Origin: Promethearchaeota archaeon
GTDB lineage: Archaea > Asgardarchaeota > Lokiarchaeia > Sigynarchaeales > SOKP01
Length of the DNA: 27,600 bases
Direction of reading: 5' to 3'
Assembly (NCBI GenBank): GCA_019894735.1
Contig: JAGXOB010000023.1
Coordinates: 1 to 27,600, forward strand
In this document: in pieces, positions 14,757-22,875 of the stretch
Layout: every line of letters begins with the position of its first letter
Position numbering within the stretch: position 1 is the first letter of the stretch
The notes under the pieces: model-generated
What the model was told of the DNA's origin: nothing
The model's input: the letters and a program-made list of their open reading frames with translations, nothing else
The model's database searches: none
Position numbers and translations under genes: made by a program

Positions 14757-16682
14757 TCAATTTTTAATAAGATTATTTAATGAACTTAAAATGTGATGAT
14801 AATCATCTTCCTTAATTTGATAGAGATCATTCACTAGTAAATCGACTTGATTCTGCAGATTTGATACTTGCGTTTCATTATGATGTTCCAAATTTAATAT
14901 TTGATTAACTTTCTCTTTGATAAGACTAGACAACTCTCTCTCCTTTATAGTAGATGGTACTTTTATTGGAAGGATTTTTAGTTTTTCGATCAAAATTCTT
15001 GGAAATAATGACTTGTACGAGCCGAAAGTTTTTAAAAAGTAAAAGGACAGTAATCTTGAGTTTATCAGACCTAAAAGATAAAAATGGTTAAATTCTGCTA
15101 TAGATGTTTGACTAATTTTAATGTTATATATTGATTGGGAACTTAATGCGTTCTTTTCGTAGGTAGCGCATATAAGATTTTCTTGGCTTAATTGTCTTAC
15201 AACAATCCGGTTATTATATTTACTCAAATCTTTATAGTTAATTCCATCCAAATTAACTTTGATGAACCTGTATTCTTTTATGAAATATCTGCTTAATGAA
15301 TAAATAAAAGGCATGTATGAGTTTTCTAAGCCCTTAGGGATGCTATCGACTATAATTTTTTCCATAGTATTTGAATTCAATGTTGTTCTACATTTAACGC
15401 AAACAAAATTTCCTTTTGGAAGTGGAAAATATCTCTTACAAGAGTCGCAGTAAACAATTTTGCCTTCTTTGCCTAGTTCAACTCCTCTATTTATTGAAAT
15501 CTCAAATTGTGAATCGAGCATTAAATCTTTTAAATTGGTGAAGCTTGAGTTTAAATGTTTTAAGATTACTATATCCTTTTGAGTTAGATGAATTAGAAAT
15601 TTATAGTCCCAATCTACAATATTTTTTTGGAGCAGAAAAATTTCCTCTTGATCATTTTTAAGGGCTTTTTTTATCATTATTTTATTGTTTAACCGTTGTT
15701 CTTCTATTACTTCCTTTTGTAAAACTAAAATAATATTAGATACAACGGGATCCCTAAAACCCGAACCTACTACGCATATTTCTTTAATTTTTGTATGATT
15801 ATAGATATATATTCTTAATAATTTCCTATTGGATAAAGCTAAAAGAGAATCAGGAATGATATATCCCATTTTTCCACCTCTTTTTAGGATTTTTATTCCT
15901 AATTCAATGAAGATCTGATAATAATCGTATTGCCCCTTGTTTGTCTCTAAGGGGAGTTTTTCGATAAAATTTCTATAATCTTGTGGAATGGCTCGAATGA
16001 ATAGATAAGGAGGATTTCCTACCACAAAGTCATATTTGCTCCTAAAGGTAAATTGAAGAGTATCCTTACTGAAAATATTGAATATGGGAATTTTGTAATC
16101 GTTCTTTTTTTCTAATATATTGTTAAAAAGGTCAAAAAGCGTGAAATAAATGTTGATTTGGCATAAAACACAAGCGATTGGATTGATATCAATTCCAATA
16201 ATATTATTCTTAATTCTATCGATAATATCTATAGCTTGTTTAATAATTAATTCTGAAGAATCCCTCACTTTTACTTGTTTTCTTAATTTTTCAGCAAGAA
16301 TTTTCACTGCTCTAACTAAAAAACTCCCAGAACCAGAGCTCAGGTCAATTAATTTCTTATTTTCAATATCTTGTTGGACCGTATAGCCAATGTTCTTTAA
16401 TATATAATCAACTATTTGAATTGGGGTGAAAAATTCGCCCATTGTTTTTCTTTGGGTATGGGGAACAATTTTTTCGTAAGATTTTGCTATAGTATCCAAA
16501 TCAAAATTTTGTCTACCACTATGTAACCCCTGATTATTTTCATTAGATTCAGGTAAAGACAAATTCCCGACCAAACTATGGATGAAATCGTGGACTTCAT
16601 TATCTTTTAAACTGATTCCATAATGTTTCATTAAATTTGGTACAATTCTTCTTTCATTTAGGAAATCTCTAAAATCGTTCAT
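14757..16682 (-). CDS. N6-adenine DNA methyltransferase, Eco57I/type IIG-like, with zinc ribbon; no nuclease domain
   Basis: A 641-aa methyltransferase. After a helical N-terminus (1-75) comes YEKIVPHTQRKTMGEFFTP (about 70-90, motif X region), then SAM motif I LSSGSGSFL (near 113-121), the GIDINPIACVLCQIN segment, and catalytic motif IV NPPY (near residue 220), which is the gamma-class adenine type. The C-terminal half is a target-recognition region. It includes a zinc ribbon with CxxC pairs (YCDSC and VCVKC, about 409-432) and a TaqI-like specificity tail (LYLLGLINSRLLSFY-type segment, read here as FYLLGLINSRLLSFYF). No PD-(D/E)xK nuclease domain precedes the methylase, so it may be modification-only, or the M/S part of a larger system. 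Its promoter region is shared with the divergent TrmO gene. Confidence 0.83.
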   Translation of the reverse strand: MNDFRDFLNERRIVPNLMKHYGISLKDNEVHDFIHSLVGNLSLPESNENNQGLHSGRQNFDLDTIAKSYEKIVPHTQRKTMGEFFTPIQIVDYILKNIGYTVQQDIENKKLIDLSSGSGSFLVRAVKILAEKLRKQVKVRDSSELIIKQAIDIIDRIKNNIIGIDINPIACVLCQINIYFTLFDLFNNILEKKNDYKIPIFNIFSKDTLQFTFRSKYDFVVGNPPYLFIRAIPQDYRNFIEKLPLETNKGQYDYYQIFIELGIKILKRGGKMGYIIPDSLLALSNRKLLRIYIYNHTKIKEICVVGSGFRDPVVSNIILVLQKEVIEEQRLNNKIMIKKALKNDQEEIFLLQKNIVDWDYKFLIHLTQKDIVILKHLNSSFTNLKDLMLDSQFEISINRGVELGKEGKIVYCDSCKRYFPLPKGNFVCVKCRTTLNSNTMEKIIVDSIPKGLENSYMPFIYSLSRYFIKEYRFIKVNLDGINYKDLSKYNNRIVVRQLSQENLICATYEKNALSSQSIYNIKISQTSIAEFNHFYLLGLINSRLLSFYFLKTFGSYKSLFPRILIEKLKILPIKVPSTIKERELSSLIKEKVNQILNLEHHNETQVSNLQNQVDLLVNDLYQIKEDDYHHILSSLNNLIKN

Positions 16683-16705
16683 AAAGTATGGCCAAGGACA
16701 TTGTC

Positions 16706-16741
16706 AGATAGATTAAATTTTATCGTATTATATTTCTATCT
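16706..16741. promoter_or_regulatory. Inverted repeat AGATAGA-N22-TCTATCT in the divergent methylase/TrmO promoter region
   Basis: A perfect seven-base inverted repeat brackets the TATA-like ATATAATA that would drive the minus-strand methylase (ATG at 16682). It lies just before the TTTTATATTT box that would drive the plus-strand gene (ATG at 16786). The placement is what an operator or autoregulatory site would need, but seven-base repeats in AT-rich DNA can be accidental. Confidence 0.3.
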
Positions 16742-16785
16742 AACCAGAATAAAGTTTTATATTTAATTAAGAGTTCTTGAAGATT

Positions 16786-17292
16786 ATGGAAATCAGTAAA
16801 AGAGAGCTAATTAGCTTCGAAGATAGAAAGTTTCCAGAAGATATTTGTTTTCGCCCAATTGGCATGATCCACTCTCCGTTTAAAGAATTATCAGGAATCC
16901 CTATTCAACCGAGTATGTCAAATGCGAAAGGAAAGATTGAGATATTTAAACAATATCAAAGTGCCTTAAAAGACCTAGACGGGTTTTCACACATATTTTG
17001 TTTATATTTTTTTGACATGGTAAAGTTGCCCGTTCCACTTCAGTCGAAACCCTTTCTGAAAGATGAGGTTATGGGGGTGTTTGCAATTCGAACGCCCTTT
17101 AGACCAAATCCTATTGGACTATCTATATTAGAACTTAGTGAGATTAAGGATTGTATTATATATGTCAATAATTTAGATATATTGGATAAAACACCAATAA
17201 TAGATATCAAACCTTATATTCCTCAATTTGATAATCGAGAAACACAGAAAATCGGATGGTTAGAAGGCAATATACTGAGAAAAGTTAGTTAG
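16786..17292 (+). CDS. trmO: TrmO/TsaA-like tRNA (t6A37) N6-methyltransferase
   Basis: A 168-aa protein of the TrmO (formerly TsaA/UPF0066) family, a beta-barrel SAM-dependent enzyme that methylates N6-threonylcarbamoyladenosine at position 37 of certain tRNAs. Typical motifs are PIGMIHSPF near the N-terminus, DLDGFSHIFCLYFF in the middle, the family signature FAIRTPFRPNPIGLS, and TPIIDIKPYIPQFD near the C-terminus. Length fits the single-domain archaeal form. The ATG at 16786 is preferred over a TTG nine bases upstream because a TATA-like TTTTATATTT lies about 25 bases before it, implying a leaderless mRNA. Archaeal members vary, and the exact tRNA substrate is inferred from the family. Confidence 0.87.
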   Translation: MEISKRELISFEDRKFPEDICFRPIGMIHSPFKELSGIPIQPSMSNAKGKIEIFKQYQSALKDLDGFSHIFCLYFFDMVKLPVPLQSKPFLKDEVMGVFAIRTPFRPNPIGLSILELSEIKDCIIYVNNLDILDKTPIIDIKPYIPQFDNRETQKIGWLEGNILRKVS

Positions 17293-17350
17293 GAGATCAA
17301 TTTTATTTACTGAATATCATGTAAAACTTCTTATAAGGTGCTAGACCAAT

Positions 17351-17387
17351 ATATATTTATATACTACTTTAGTCAATCTATGTTGAC
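17351..17387 (+). promoter_or_regulatory. TATA-like box and GTCAA-N6-TTGAC dyad before the first 7TM-longin gene
   Basis: ATATATTTATATACT (17351-17365) is a strong TATA-like element. About 20 bases later, at the expected start site, GTCAA (17372-17376) is mirrored by TTGAC (17383-17387). The dyad is short but well placed for a repressor; the ATG is at 17437. Confidence 0.35.
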
Positions 17388-17436
17388 AAAAAAGTAACGA
17401 AATTCATAACATCACCGAGTAATTCCAATAAAATAG

Positions 17437-18537
17437 ATGATTGCAAGTATATTTATCAGTATTTTAGCTGTAAATTATATAATTGGTATTATTTATTTAA
17501 TACTAAACAGAGAAAAATTTGAAGCTGAAATAGGGATGATTATATTTCTTGTTGTATATTTCGTATTCGAAATCATTTATTTCATTTCATTTCAATTATC
17601 AACAGAAATTTTTTTCGATATCCCCATTTCATTGATATTTTGGTATGTTTCAATTATTACAAGAAATTTTTCAATAGGGATTTTTGCATCAATGCATAAT
17701 CTTGAGTTAAATAAAAAAAGTAAAGTAAGGTTTTTACCGGCGTTGATTTATATTTTTATTGGAGGAATTATTTTTAGTATACTGTTTGTACCTAATTCTT
17801 TTACGGTAATCATTATAGGGATTGATTATTATTACATATTTAATAATACTGGATTGCTCTTGTCAATTAACTTATTCAGTTTTTGTATCGTGTTTATTTC
17901 TTGGATAATTCAAATAAAAGGATACCATAATTTTGCTGACAAGAAATTGGGTAATTTTTATAATATTTTTTACCTTCTCTTTAGCTCACACATTTTATTC
18001 TACAATCTATTCATAATTTTTCCAAATATTTATCTTAAAATAGTATATTCGGTTTTGTATCTAATTAGTATAGGATATTTTGTCAATATAGTCATTCAAA
18101 AACCCGATCTTTTAGCCGTTTTTACAAATAAGATATACGATTTTATTGTTTTCCATAAGTCAGGAATCTTACTATACTCCTATAATTTTGAAACAAGAGA
18201 AGAAGTTGATGAGAGTCTCTTAAAAGGAAGCATTCTTATTGGAATAAGTCACATTTTAGCAAACTTATCTAATGTTGAATCTCAAGTAACGCATATAAAA
18301 ATGAAAGAGCGCGCCGTTGTTTTTAATTTCAACACTGAATTGGGATACGCAACGTTGTTAATAGCAAAGCATCGCAATAAAATTCTTGAAAAATGCATTA
18401 ATAATTTTATGGATGAATTTTCCTCATTAAATAAGGATACTTTACAAAACTTAACTGGTTTAGTAGATGTTTCTATGTTCATAAATGCAAAAAGTTTAAT
18501 TAAGCAGTATTTTCGTCACTTTCTAACTGAGAAATAA
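17437..18537 (+). CDS. Seven-helix membrane protein with C-terminal longin-like domain (copy 1)
   Basis: A 366-aa protein. Seven hydrophobic helices fill residues 1-225 (about 2-24, 33-54, 62-88, 99-124, 131-160, 172-196, 199-222), a layout like the 7TM sensory modules at the front of some histidine kinases. There is no kinase. After residue 230 a soluble domain of about 135 residues begins NKIYDFIVFHKSGILLYSYN. The predicted order is strand-strand-helix-three strands-helices (LLKGSILIGISHILANL helix, VVFNFN and YATLLIAKHR strands, then a long helix), which matches longin-like folds abundant in Asgard archaea and used in eukaryotes as small-GTPase platforms. Copy 2 follows 86 bases downstream. 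A membrane receptor that recruits a GTPase is inferred, not shown. Confidence 0.75.
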   Translation: MIASIFISILAVNYIIGIIYLILNREKFEAEIGMIIFLVVYFVFEIIYFISFQLSTEIFFDIPISLIFWYVSIITRNFSIGIFASMHNLELNKKSKVRFLPALIYIFIGGIIFSILFVPNSFTVIIIGIDYYYIFNNTGLLLSINLFSFCIVFISWIIQIKGYHNFADKKLGNFYNIFYLLFSSHILFYNLFIIFPNIYLKIVYSVLYLISIGYFVNIVIQKPDLLAVFTNKIYDFIVFHKSGILLYSYNFETREEVDESLLKGSILIGISHILANLSNVESQVTHIKMKERAVVFNFNTELGYATLLIAKHRNKILEKCINNFMDEFSSLNKDTLQNLTGLVDVSMFINAKSLIKQYFRHFLTEK

Positions 18538-18623
18538 TTAAAAACTAATGTATCTTCTATTAAAAGAAGTAAATATTTTTTGACTTCCAAGAAATAGGAT
18601 AATTGTAGTAGTTTAGTATAAAT

Positions 18624-19787
18624 ATGAACTATATAACTCCCTTATCATTAATTATTGGTTATATTTTCATACTCTCCTTAAGTTTAATGGTAACAATTTA
18701 CATTATTATAAATCGAAAGAATTATGGAACATCATTCATGGGTTTATTAATTGCTGCTACTGCTTTTGTTATAGGAGTCATACATGCTACCTTATATATT
18801 CTTTCAGTAGTTTTTTTTATCTCAGTACAGGTTAATATTTTATTCTGGAAATTCTCAATATTAGCTTGGTTTGTTTCACTAATAATAAGTTCGCTTCTCT
18901 TCTCGTCTTTTAGAGAGTATAAAAAAATCAAATCATTTCCTTATCTATTCTACACTCTCCTCCTTGGTTTGTTAATTGGAGCTATTTTAATTCCTGATTC
19001 TATAATGTTAAATCTTAGCATATCTCTTCCCTCATCAATTATTTTCATTGATCCTTCTCTAATTAATTATTTTTTCAGTTTCAACCTTGGAGCAATAATG
19101 ATCTTCTTCCAAGTTCTAGTTATTTCTCATTATCTTTATATAGCAATAATAATAAGTATGCGTTCAAAAAAAAAAGACGAAACATTACCAGTATTTCTAA
19201 ATGCTGTTATTCTTTCAATACCGATTATACTGAATATTCTTTACATCTTATTCCATCAAACTCTCTTTAAAGATTTTTTTATAAGAGAATTATTCATAAT
19301 TGTTCTCTGGATCGCAGACTTCGGTCTCAGTATAATGATCATTAAAAAGCCTGAATTATTTTTCGTTTTACCGAATAGAATATATTCCATTAATATTTAT
19401 CACAAATCTGGTATACTGATTTACTCTTATAATTTTGAAGACCGACCTCATTTTAAAACGGAATCTACAATATGGGGTAATATCCTTTTAGGTTTAAATC
19501 ATATTCTCAGCGAGTTTTTAGATAAGAAGGATAAAATTAATGTTATTCAAACCAAAGAAGCGGATGTAGTTGTTAGATACGAAGAAGATAGTGGTTACGC
19601 TTTAATTGTTATTACCAATAGAAAAAATAGCATAGTAGAAGATCTCATGAAAAATTTCTCAAACGAGTTTAAAGCAAAGTATAAAGATGAATTAAACGAG
19701 ATTCTCGACATTAACAAGATTATCAATGTCTCAGAATTCAGCGACTTGAAAGACTTAATCGAAAAAAATTTTCATTTGTATCTTTAA
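18624..19787 (+). CDS. Seven-helix membrane protein with C-terminal longin-like domain (copy 2)
   Basis: A 387-aa paralogue of the preceding gene, with the same plan: about seven hydrophobic helices in residues 5-243, ending in a KKPELFFVLP linker (copy 1 has QKPDLLAVF). The soluble domain starts NRIYSINIYHKSGILIYSYN at residue 251. The HKSGIL-YSYNFE core is nearly identical between copies and the remaining domain aligns along its length, whereas the membrane part has diverged strongly. This suggests different ligands or partners at the membrane with a common cytosolic output. TM5 is preceded by a longer outer loop (about 127-150). The ATG at 18624 follows a TTAGTATAAAT run closely, so the transcript may be leaderless or continue from copy 1. 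Confidence 0.75.
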   Translation: MNYITPLSLIIGYIFILSLSLMVTIYIIINRKNYGTSFMGLLIAATAFVIGVIHATLYILSVVFFISVQVNILFWKFSILAWFVSLIISSLLFSSFREYKKIKSFPYLFYTLLLGLLIGAILIPDSIMLNLSISLPSSIIFIDPSLINYFFSFNLGAIMIFFQVLVISHYLYIAIIISMRSKKKDETLPVFLNAVILSIPIILNILYILFHQTLFKDFFIRELFIIVLWIADFGLSIMIIKKPELFFVLPNRIYSINIYHKSGILIYSYNFEDRPHFKTESTIWGNILLGLNHILSEFLDKKDKINVIQTKEADVVVRYEEDSGYALIVITNRKNSIVEDLMKNFSNEFKAKYKDELNEILDINKIINVSEFSDLKDLIEKNFHLYL

Positions 19788-19838
19788 TAATTCATCTTGT
19801 TCAAAATTACTAAACCTTAGATATCTAAACATTTTTTA

Positions 19839-20078
19839 ATGAATGTTTCCATAAAACTTCATAAGATGGAACAAATTGAAATTCATGATAAGGAATGGGA
19901 AGAAGACTGGAAGAATATTGTAGAAATCTTCAACGCTATCGATCATCTCGAACAACTATTTAATAATTTGGATGTCCCATATCTAAGAGAAATTCAGCAA
20001 AAAGTTTTGCTTTTGAATCTTGAGAAATATGCTTGGTCACTCCAAAATTACATCGTAGAGAAATATTCCAGAGCGTAA
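19839..20078 (+). CDS. Small helical protein of unknown function (79 aa)
   Basis: Not recognised. A 79-residue soluble protein, acidic at the front (IHDKEWEEDWKNIVEIF) and then helical with regular leucines (AIDHLEQLFNNLDVPYLREI, followed by VLLLNLEKYAWSLQNYIVEKY). Two or three amphipathic helices are expected and no membrane segment. A second ATG at 19866 gives a 70-residue form that lacks the atypical first nine residues and may be the true start. It follows the second 7TM-longin gene by 51 bases on the same strand, so it may be co-expressed and could be a partner of that protein. It does not align with the miniprotein pair at 14.3-14.7 kb. Confidence 0.6.
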   Translation: MNVSIKLHKMEQIEIHDKEWEEDWKNIVEIFNAIDHLEQLFNNLDVPYLREIQQKVLLLNLEKYAWSLQNYIVEKYSRA

Positions 20079-20203
20079 TATATAGTCAAAAATTATTATT
20101 ACGATCAATTTTCAACTTTTGATAGTGGGGATTATAATCAATTTAAAATAGTACTGAAAATTAAATTCTCTATTAATTTCAATTTTAGATTAGGTTATTT
20201 CAA

Positions 20204-21571
20204 ATGAGTACACGATTTAGTAAAGGTCAAAAATTGAGTTTTTCGTTAGGAAACGGCGTAGAATGGTTTATAAATGCAGCTTTTAACCTGTGGGTATTTA
20301 CCTTTTATTTCGCTGCTGTTGGTTTAGATGTTGGCATAATCAGAACAGCATTTATTATCTGGACAATTTGGAACGCGTTTAACGATCCATTAATTGGGTA
20401 CATTTCGGATAGAACAAATAGCAGATGGGGCAGAAGACGAATTTATATAATGGCAGGGATAATACCGGTATTAGCATTGGAGATTTTAATTTGGTTACCA
20501 CCTTTTAGTGGAGAAATGGCACAATTCTTTTATCTTTTGATAATGTTATTATTATACGATACTGCTTATACTCTAATAGCTCTTCCTACAGACTCCTTAT
20601 TTCCAGAATTATATACAACTGTAGAAGAAAGAACTCAAGTTAATACAATACGACAAATTTTTGCAGCAATTGGCTTGATTTTAGCAGCACTTATCCCAGG
20701 AATTTTCATCGGAGACCAAAACACAAGAGATGGGTATTTGATGAACGGTATTGTAACTGCTATAATTGTTGGAGTAGCAATGATTATTTTCATTAAATGG
20801 GGAGCGGTTGAAAGAGAAGAGTTTAAACTAGACTATAAGCATGGATTCAGCTACTTCAAGGCTCTAAAAATATCATTTAAAAATAAAGGTTTTGTGCTTT
20901 ACATCATAATGTTCTTCTTTTATGAGTACGTCCTCCTATTGCTTGCAACAATAGTTCCTATCTTTTCTGAAATAATTCTTGGAACTACTTCAGCATTTGA
21001 GGTATCAATCCTAATGGGCTTATTGTATATAATTGGAATAGTCTCTATGTTCTTATGGAAGAAACTTGATGTTAAATTGGGTGGAAGAATTGGTTACGGA
21101 ATTTCAATGATCTCATATATGTTAGCAACCATACCAATGTTATTTATTTCTTCATATATGATAGCAATAGTCGTAGTGATATTAATGGGTATTGGTTTTG
21201 GAGGAATGCTTTATTTCATTTGGTATATTGTTGCGGATGTTATTGACGATGACGAATTAAAAACGGGAGTTAGAAGAGAAGGGATGTTTTTTGGTATTGC
21301 TAATTTCTTTATGCGACTTTCAATGATTCTTTCAATTACAACAATAAGTCTCGTCTTCACTGAAGTGGAATGGGAAAAATATACTCCCAATCCAGGCATA
21401 GACGTAATGACTGCCCTCCGCTTCTTATTTGTAATAGTTCCAGCAATTGCCTTTGGAATTTCTTTAATTTCGCTTTATTTCTATCCATTTACAAAGCAAA
21501 AAGTATTAGAAATGAAGGAAAAACTCGCTGTATTACACGAAAATAAAATGAGTAAAGTAAAATCTTCTTAA
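20204..21571 (+). CDS. MFS transporter of the GPH (glycoside-pentoside-hexuronide:cation symporter) family
   Basis: A 455-aa integral membrane protein with about twelve hydrophobic helices. The diagnostic GPH segment is WNAFNDPLIGYISDRTNSRWGRRR (residues 56-79), whose DRT-x(4)-GRRR loop lies between helices 2 and 3. An equivalent GMFFGIANFFMR stretch is seen late in the protein. The family carries sugars or other small solutes with Na+ or H+. In MelB the helix-2 motif supplies cation-binding aspartates. Here the later Asp61 (and Asn60) is present, but the earlier one is Asn57 and the preceding Arg is absent (TIWN), so coupling may differ. It is convergent with the PLP enzyme across a 17-base gap, and cargo may be a sugar or a methylated compound used by the neighbouring methyltransferases. 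Confidence 0.85.
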   Translation: MSTRFSKGQKLSFSLGNGVEWFINAAFNLWVFTFYFAAVGLDVGIIRTAFIIWTIWNAFNDPLIGYISDRTNSRWGRRRIYIMAGIIPVLALEILIWLPPFSGEMAQFFYLLIMLLLYDTAYTLIALPTDSLFPELYTTVEERTQVNTIRQIFAAIGLILAALIPGIFIGDQNTRDGYLMNGIVTAIIVGVAMIIFIKWGAVEREEFKLDYKHGFSYFKALKISFKNKGFVLYIIMFFFYEYVLLLLATIVPIFSEIILGTTSAFEVSILMGLLYIIGIVSMFLWKKLDVKLGGRIGYGISMISYMLATIPMLFISSYMIAIVVVILMGIGFGGMLYFIWYIVADVIDDDELKTGVRREGMFFGIANFFMRLSMILSITTISLVFTEVEWEKYTPNPGIDVMTALRFLFVIVPAIAFGISLISLYFYPFTKQKVLEMKEKLAVLHENKMSKVKSS

Positions 21572-21582
21572 AAAATTTCTCT

Positions 21583-21590
21583 TTTTTTTT
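21583..21590 (+). terminator. T-run between the converging transporter and PLP-enzyme genes
   Basis: Eight consecutive Ts directly after the transporter gene overlap the stop codon of the converging gene. On the other strand, the A-run 21571-21576 gives six Ts just past the PLP gene's stop. Both are typical archaeal oligo-T stop signals packed into a 17-base gap. Confidence 0.45.
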
Positions 21591-22872
21591 ATATTTGTTG
21601 AAGAGCTTGTTCCAAATCTTTTATTATGTCATCTGGGTGTTCTAAACCAATTGAAAATCTAAAATGAGTCTCTGATATGTTCATTCTACGTTTTTCCCAA
21701 GAAGCGAGATCAATACCTGTCATTACTGATGTGTATTCGATTAATGAGGTCGTATCTCCTAAAGAGACTCCGACCTTTATTAGTTTTAGCAAATCTATGA
21801 ATTTGTAACATTCCTCGACCGTTTCGAGTTCAAAACCTATCATGCCTCCGAACGCTTTCATCTGCTTCTTTGCTACTTCATGGTTTGGATGAGACTTTAA
21901 CCCTGGATATATCACTCTTGCTACTTTTGGATGAGAATCTAAGTAATTAACTATTTTCAATGCATTTGAACAGTGACGATCCATCCTCAAACTAAGAGTT
22001 CTGCAACCCCTCAAAATGAGCCAAGCGCTAAACGGATGCATAACGGCTCCTTGCGTTTCTAACCAGAAATATCTGATGTTTTGCATTTCTATTTTTGGAC
22101 CAATAATCACACCACCTAAAGTATCCCCATGTCCATTGACATATTTCGTTAAACTTTCTACTACTAAATCTGCACCGAGATTTAATGGCTTCTGTAAAGC
22201 TGGGGACGCAAATGTATTATCAACGATACATTTTCCATTTACTTCGTGAATTAGATCAGCGCATCCTTTAATATCTAACACGTCTAAATTTGGATTCGAA
22301 GGAGTTTCTACAAAAACTAATTTTGTGTTTTCGTCAATAGCGTTTTTTAGCTCTGTTAGATTTGTTAAATCAACGATTTTTGTCATTACTCCGGTTTGAG
22401 AATAAATTTTAGTCAACAATCTATACACTCCCGTATATTGATTGTTGTGAATAATGACATTTGGAATATGATCAGGGCTGCTTTGAGGTAATAATTCTCT
22501 TAATTTTTTCGGTTTTACTCTCTCTACACGTTGTTGCAATACACTTGATAATGCAAGATGTACTGAAGCCATACCAGAAGCTACAGAGACTGCTGACTCA
22601 CCGCCGTGAAGAGTGGCAAGCTTCTGATCTAAAGCATATAATGTCGGATTTTCGGTTCTCGAGTAATTGTAATGGTTTTTTAGTAATTCTGTTAATGAAG
22701 AATATGCAAATGATTTTGTTGCGTATAGCGGGGTTCTTAAACTTCCAGATGCTGTAGGATACGGGTCTTCACCAGCTCTTCCTTGTTGTGAATCAAAGTG
22801 CAAATTATCCCATTTTTCTCTTATTTTTTTATCCTTTTCATCAATTGGTTCCTTTCCTTCTTTGTCAAGCAT
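21589..22872 (-). CDS. Cys/Met-metabolism PLP enzyme (cystathionine gamma-lyase / gamma-synthase / methionine gamma-lyase family)
   Basis: A 427-aa fold-type I PLP enzyme. Landmarks: YSRTENPT (70-77), which supplies Tyr and Arg to the neighbouring subunit's cofactor, SVASGMASVH (96-105), VETPSNPN (188-195), VDNTFASP (217-224) with the cofactor-binding Asp, and ESLTKYVNGHGD (239-250), where Lys243 forms the PLP aldimine. The loop that holds the specificity Cys in true methionine gamma-lyases reads NNQYTGVYRLL, with no Cys, so methionine cleavage is not assured. An insert of about 20 charged residues (113-137) interrupts the usual SGMAA-to-strand region. The ATG lies three bases after the upstream MttB-like stop, and its ribosome site (GGAGGAATGA) is inside that gene's end, implying translational coupling. 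Substrate is open among sulfur amino acids. Confidence 0.85.
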   Translation of the reverse strand: MLDKEGKEPIDEKDKKIREKWDNLHFDSQQGRAGEDPYPTASGSLRTPLYATKSFAYSSLTELLKNHYNYSRTENPTLYALDQKLATLHGGESAVSVASGMASVHLALSSVLQQRVERVKPKKLRELLPQSSPDHIPNVIIHNNQYTGVYRLLTKIYSQTGVMTKIVDLTNLTELKNAIDENTKLVFVETPSNPNLDVLDIKGCADLIHEVNGKCIVDNTFASPALQKPLNLGADLVVESLTKYVNGHGDTLGGVIIGPKIEMQNIRYFWLETQGAVMHPFSAWLILRGCRTLSLRMDRHCSNALKIVNYLDSHPKVARVIYPGLKSHPNHEVAKKQMKAFGGMIGFELETVEECYKFIDLLKLIKVGVSLGDTTSLIEYTSVMTGIDLASWEKRRMNISETHFRFSIGLEHPDDIIKDLEQALQQI

Positions 22873-22875
22873 TAT

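Noticed and set aside
10957..16682. Complete restriction-modification system
   Set aside because: No nuclease motif (PD-(D/E)xK, HNH or GIY-YIG) could be seen in the methylases, the 288-aa protein or the miniproteins.
21589..22872. Firm methionine gamma-lyase assignment
   Set aside because: The loop that carries the specificity Cys in methionine gamma-lyases has Gly at that place, and the family is too mixed to name one reaction.
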